NCBI GenBank assembly: GCA_044867805.1
Contig: JBIOVQ010000102.1
Coordinates: 1-5,987 of the forward strand
Reading direction: 5' to 3'
Length of the DNA: 5,987 nucleotides
From: SG8-41 sp044867805
Lineage (GTDB): Bacteria > Pseudomonadota > Gammaproteobacteria > Burkholderiales > SG8-41
The stretch's first letter is position 1. Each line of letters starts with the position of its first letter. The position numbers were made by a program, and so were the translations under genes. The notes beneath the pieces were generated by a model. The model was given only the letters and a program-made list of their open reading frames with translations, searched no databases and was not told where the DNA came from. Of the stretch, positions 4,098 to 5,987 are shown piece by piece.

Positions 4098-5858
4098 ATG
4101 AACGTCAAGGAAAACCTCTCCACCGCGATCCTCCACGACGCGCCGGTGCGCTCGCGCGAGAGCGCCGAATGCTGGGGCAGCGACGTGTTTGCCGCCGTCA
4201 TGCGCGAGCTCGACATCCCCTACATCTCGCTCAATCCGGGCGCGAGCTATCGCGGGCTGCACGACAGCATCGTCAATTACCTCGGCAACCGCACGCCGCA
4301 GATGCTGCTCTCGATCCACGACGAGAACGCGGTGACCATCGCCCACGGCTACGCCAAGGCGACGGACCGCATGATGGCGGCCGCGCTGCACTCCAACGTC
4401 GGGCTGATGCACGCGACGATGTCGATCTTCGACGCCTGGTGCGATCGCGCTCCTGTGCTGATCCTGGGCGCGACCGGCCCGTGGGACGCCGCCAAGCGCC
4501 GCCCCTGGATCGATTGGGTCCATACCGCTTCCGACCAGGGCGCGCTGATCCGCGACTTCACCAAGTGGGACAACCAGCCGGGCTCGGTGGAGGCGGCCAT
4601 GGAGGCGATGCTGCGCGGCGCGCAGATCGCGCAGACCGCGCCGCGCGGCCCGGTCTACATCAACCTCGATATCTCGCTGCAGATGGGCAAGCTCGGCGCG
4701 ATGCCCAACATCCCCGACGTCAAGCGCTACGCCGCGCCCGCGATGATCCTGCCGGCGCGCGAGGAGGTAGCCAAGGCAGCGAAGCTGCTGTCCGAGGCGA
4801 AGAACCCGCTGCTCCTCGCGGGACGCTGCTCGCGCGATGTCGACGCCTGGAAAGCGCGCGTGGCGCTGGCGGAAAAGCTCAACATGCGCGCGTTGACCAA
4901 CCTCAAGGTCGCCGCCTCGTTCCCGACCGATCACCGGCTGCATGCCGCGCCTGCGGCCAACCGCTTCGGGCCGGAAACGCACAAGATGATCACCGAGGCG
5001 GACGTGATCCTGTCGCTCGACTGGCTCGATCTCGCGGGGCTGCTGAAGAGCGCCTACGGTTCCAAGCCGGTCACGGCGAAGATCATCCAGGTCTCCTGCG
5101 ACCAGCACAGCCACCGCGGCTGGAGCATGGATCACCAGGGACTGCCCCCGATGGATGTGTATCTCCTGTGCGAGCCGGAAGCCGCGGTGCCGATGCTGCT
5201 GGAGGCAACGAAGGCGCGCACGGCAGGCGTGCACGAGCCGCTGGCGCATAAGAAGCCGGCCGCCTCGGCTGAGGCTGTTTCACTGACCGGTGTCGCGGAC
5301 GCCATGAACAAGGCGACGCGCGGGATCGATGTCTGCCTGGCCCACCTGCCGATCGGCTGGAGCGGCGCCAACTGCCACTTCAAGCACCCGCTCGACTACC
5401 TGGGCGCGGAAGGCGGCGCGGGCGTCGGCTCGGGCCCCGGCATCGTGGTCGGCGCGGGCCTCGCCCTCAAGGGCTCGGGCCGGCTGTGCGTCGGCATACT
5501 CGGCGACGGCGACTTTCTCATGGCCAACACCGCGGTGTGGACCGCGGCGCACTACAAGATCCCGAGCCTGTTCGTGGTGTGCAACAACCGCTCGTTCTTC
5601 AATGACGAGCTGCACCAGGAGCGCGTCGCCAAGGAGCGCGGGCGCCCGGTCGAGAACCGCTGGATCGGCATGCGCATCGGCGACCCCGACATCGATCTCG
5701 CCGCCATGGGCAAATCGATGGGGGCCGTCGGCATCGGCCCTGTCGCGCGGCCGGGCGATCTCCAGTCCGCCATCGACAAGGGCATCGAGACGGCGATGAA
5801 CGGCGGCGTCTGCGTGGTGGACGCGCGGGTGCTGCCGGGCTACGACGCCGACGGCTAA
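4098..5858 (+). CDS. Thiamine-diphosphate-dependent enzyme, acetolactate synthase-like, substrate unknown
   Basis: This 586-residue cytoplasmic protein has the three-domain layout of the acetolactate synthase/benzoylformate decarboxylase superfamily (COG0028). The N-terminal pyrimidine-binding domain (about 25-195) carries HDENAVTIAHGYAKAT, with Glu76 in the position of the catalytic glutamate that activates the thiamine ring. The central domain spans about 220-370. The C-terminal diphosphate-binding domain (about 400-580) carries the GDG-to-NN motif: GDGDF at 469-473 and CNNRSF at 495-500. Related enzymes decarboxylate or condense 2-oxo acids; the segments around DWVHTASDQG (139-148) and NCHFKHPLDYLG (425-436) do not match any characterised member I can name. 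A catalytic Glu argues against glyoxylate carboligase. The divergent dehydrogenase, whose family can yield pyruvate, offers a possible pathway link. The start is supported by AGGAAA. A strong hairpin repeat follows the TAA. Confidence 0.88.
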   Translation: MNVKENLSTAILHDAPVRSRESAECWGSDVFAAVMRELDIPYISLNPGASYRGLHDSIVNYLGNRTPQMLLSIHDENAVTIAHGYAKATDRMMAAALHSNVGLMHATMSIFDAWCDRAPVLILGATGPWDAAKRRPWIDWVHTASDQGALIRDFTKWDNQPGSVEAAMEAMLRGAQIAQTAPRGPVYINLDISLQMGKLGAMPNIPDVKRYAAPAMILPAREEVAKAAKLLSEAKNPLLLAGRCSRDVDAWKARVALAEKLNMRALTNLKVAASFPTDHRLHAAPAANRFGPETHKMITEADVILSLDWLDLAGLLKSAYGSKPVTAKIIQVSCDQHSHRGWSMDHQGLPPMDVYLLCEPEAAVPMLLEATKARTAGVHEPLAHKKPAASAEAVSLTGVADAMNKATRGIDVCLAHLPIGWSGANCHFKHPLDYLGAEGGAGVGSGPGIVVGAGLALKGSGRLCVGILGDGDFLMANTAVWTAAHYKIPSLFVVCNNRSFFNDELHQERVAKERGRPVENRWIGMRIGDPDIDLAAMGKSMGAVGIGPVARPGDLQSAIDKGIETAMNGGVCVVDARVLPGYDADG

Positions 5859-5859
5859 C

Positions 5860-5919
5860 AAGTTTGCAGTGGGCAGTTTGCGGTTACTGCCAACTGACCG
5901 CTGCCAACTGCCAACTTTT
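5860..5919 (+). terminator. G-family repeat hairpin, possible terminator
   Basis: It begins 1 nt after the ThDP enzyme stop. Arms 5860-5876 and 5901-5917 are complementary at 15 of 17 positions around a 24-nt loop, and TTTT (5916-5919) overlaps the end of the right arm. The sequence is a tandem array of 7-nt units like GCAGTTG, or CTGCCAA in the right arm, arranged as an inverted pair. Position and the short T-run suggest transcription termination, possibly for both converging genes. The mismatches, long loop and weak T-run make efficiency uncertain. Confidence 0.5.
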
Positions 5920-5927
5920 CGGTCGAA

Positions 5928-5987
5928 TCACGCCTTTCTGACGGCGGTGGGCGGGAAGCCCACGCTGTCCGCCGTGATCCGCTGATT
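5928..5987 (-). CDS. Possible 3' end of a gene running off the window
   Basis: On the minus strand a frame is open from the window edge to TGA at 5928-5930, encoding 19 residues ending GFPPTAVRKA. Nearly all third codon positions are G or C, as in the neighbouring genes, and the gene would converge on the ThDP enzyme. I do not recognise the product. The fragment also contains a strong nested hairpin (ACGGCGG at 5941-5947 with CCGCCGT at 5969-5975, and GTGGGC with GCCCAC inside), so it could instead be non-coding structured DNA. Confidence 0.35.
   Translation of the reverse strand, partial: NQRITADSVGFPPTAVRKA

Noticed and set aside
3947..5251. Plus-strand frame of 434 codons and an opposing minus-strand frame of 401 codons (4044-5249)
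   Set aside because: Both overlap the well-supported ThDP enzyme in other frames and show Arg/Ala/Gly-rich shadow composition with no motifs.
4098..5858. Glyoxylate carboligase (Gcl)
   Set aside because: Gcl lacks the catalytic glutamate, while Glu76 is present here in HDENAV; the substrate-region sequence also does not look like Gcl.
1..5987. tRNA, rRNA, or transposase gene
   Set aside because: No cloverleaf, rRNA-like segment or transposase motif was seen on either strand.

Overview
The window reads as about 6 kb of a GC-rich proteobacterial chromosome. Codon use and the enzyme types fit a betaproteobacterium (Burkholderiales-like), but this is inferred without any search. It holds five complete genes and possibly the 3' end of a sixth. 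Almost all the space between them is filled with several families of very short tandem repeats.

Layout. Positions 1-123 carry a repeat block. A minus-strand toxin-antitoxin pair follows: a PF09720-type addiction-module antitoxin (414-638) overlapping by 4 nt a RelE/ParE-family toxin (124-417). Positions 639-959 are a gene-free stretch made mostly of repeats. A secreted gamma-glutamyltransferase lies on the minus strand (960-2633). Upstream of it is a 158-nt gap filled with repeats, then a minus-strand tartrate/D-malate dehydrogenase-type enzyme (2792-3865). A 232-nt divergent spacer holds a long imperfect inverted repeat. A plus-strand thiamine-diphosphate-dependent enzyme of unknown substrate follows (4098-5858). 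It ends in a hairpin-forming repeat, beyond which a minus-strand gene may run off the window (5928-5987).

How the genes may work together. The toxin and antitoxin form a self-contained module. The dehydrogenase family makes 2-oxo or decarboxylated products from D-malate or tartrate, and ThDP enzymes of this fold usually act on 2-oxo acids. The divergent pair could therefore serve one hydroxy-acid or oxo-acid pathway, which is inference from position only. The gamma-glutamyltransferase would act in the periplasm on glutathione or gamma-glutamyl peptides and has no evident link to the others.

The most unusual content is the repeat set. Five families (called A-E here) have unit lengths of 8, 9 or 10 nt. 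Most copies share one layout: one or two units with a core like GYGTY, closed by a unit in which the core becomes GYGGYT. Two further families (F, G) have 7-nt units and occur as inverted pairs. The repeats bracket the toxin-antitoxin module as direct repeats and the gamma-glutamyltransferase as inverted repeats. One copy supplies the first part of the gamma-glutamyltransferase signal peptide, and another is split by a different short palindromic element.
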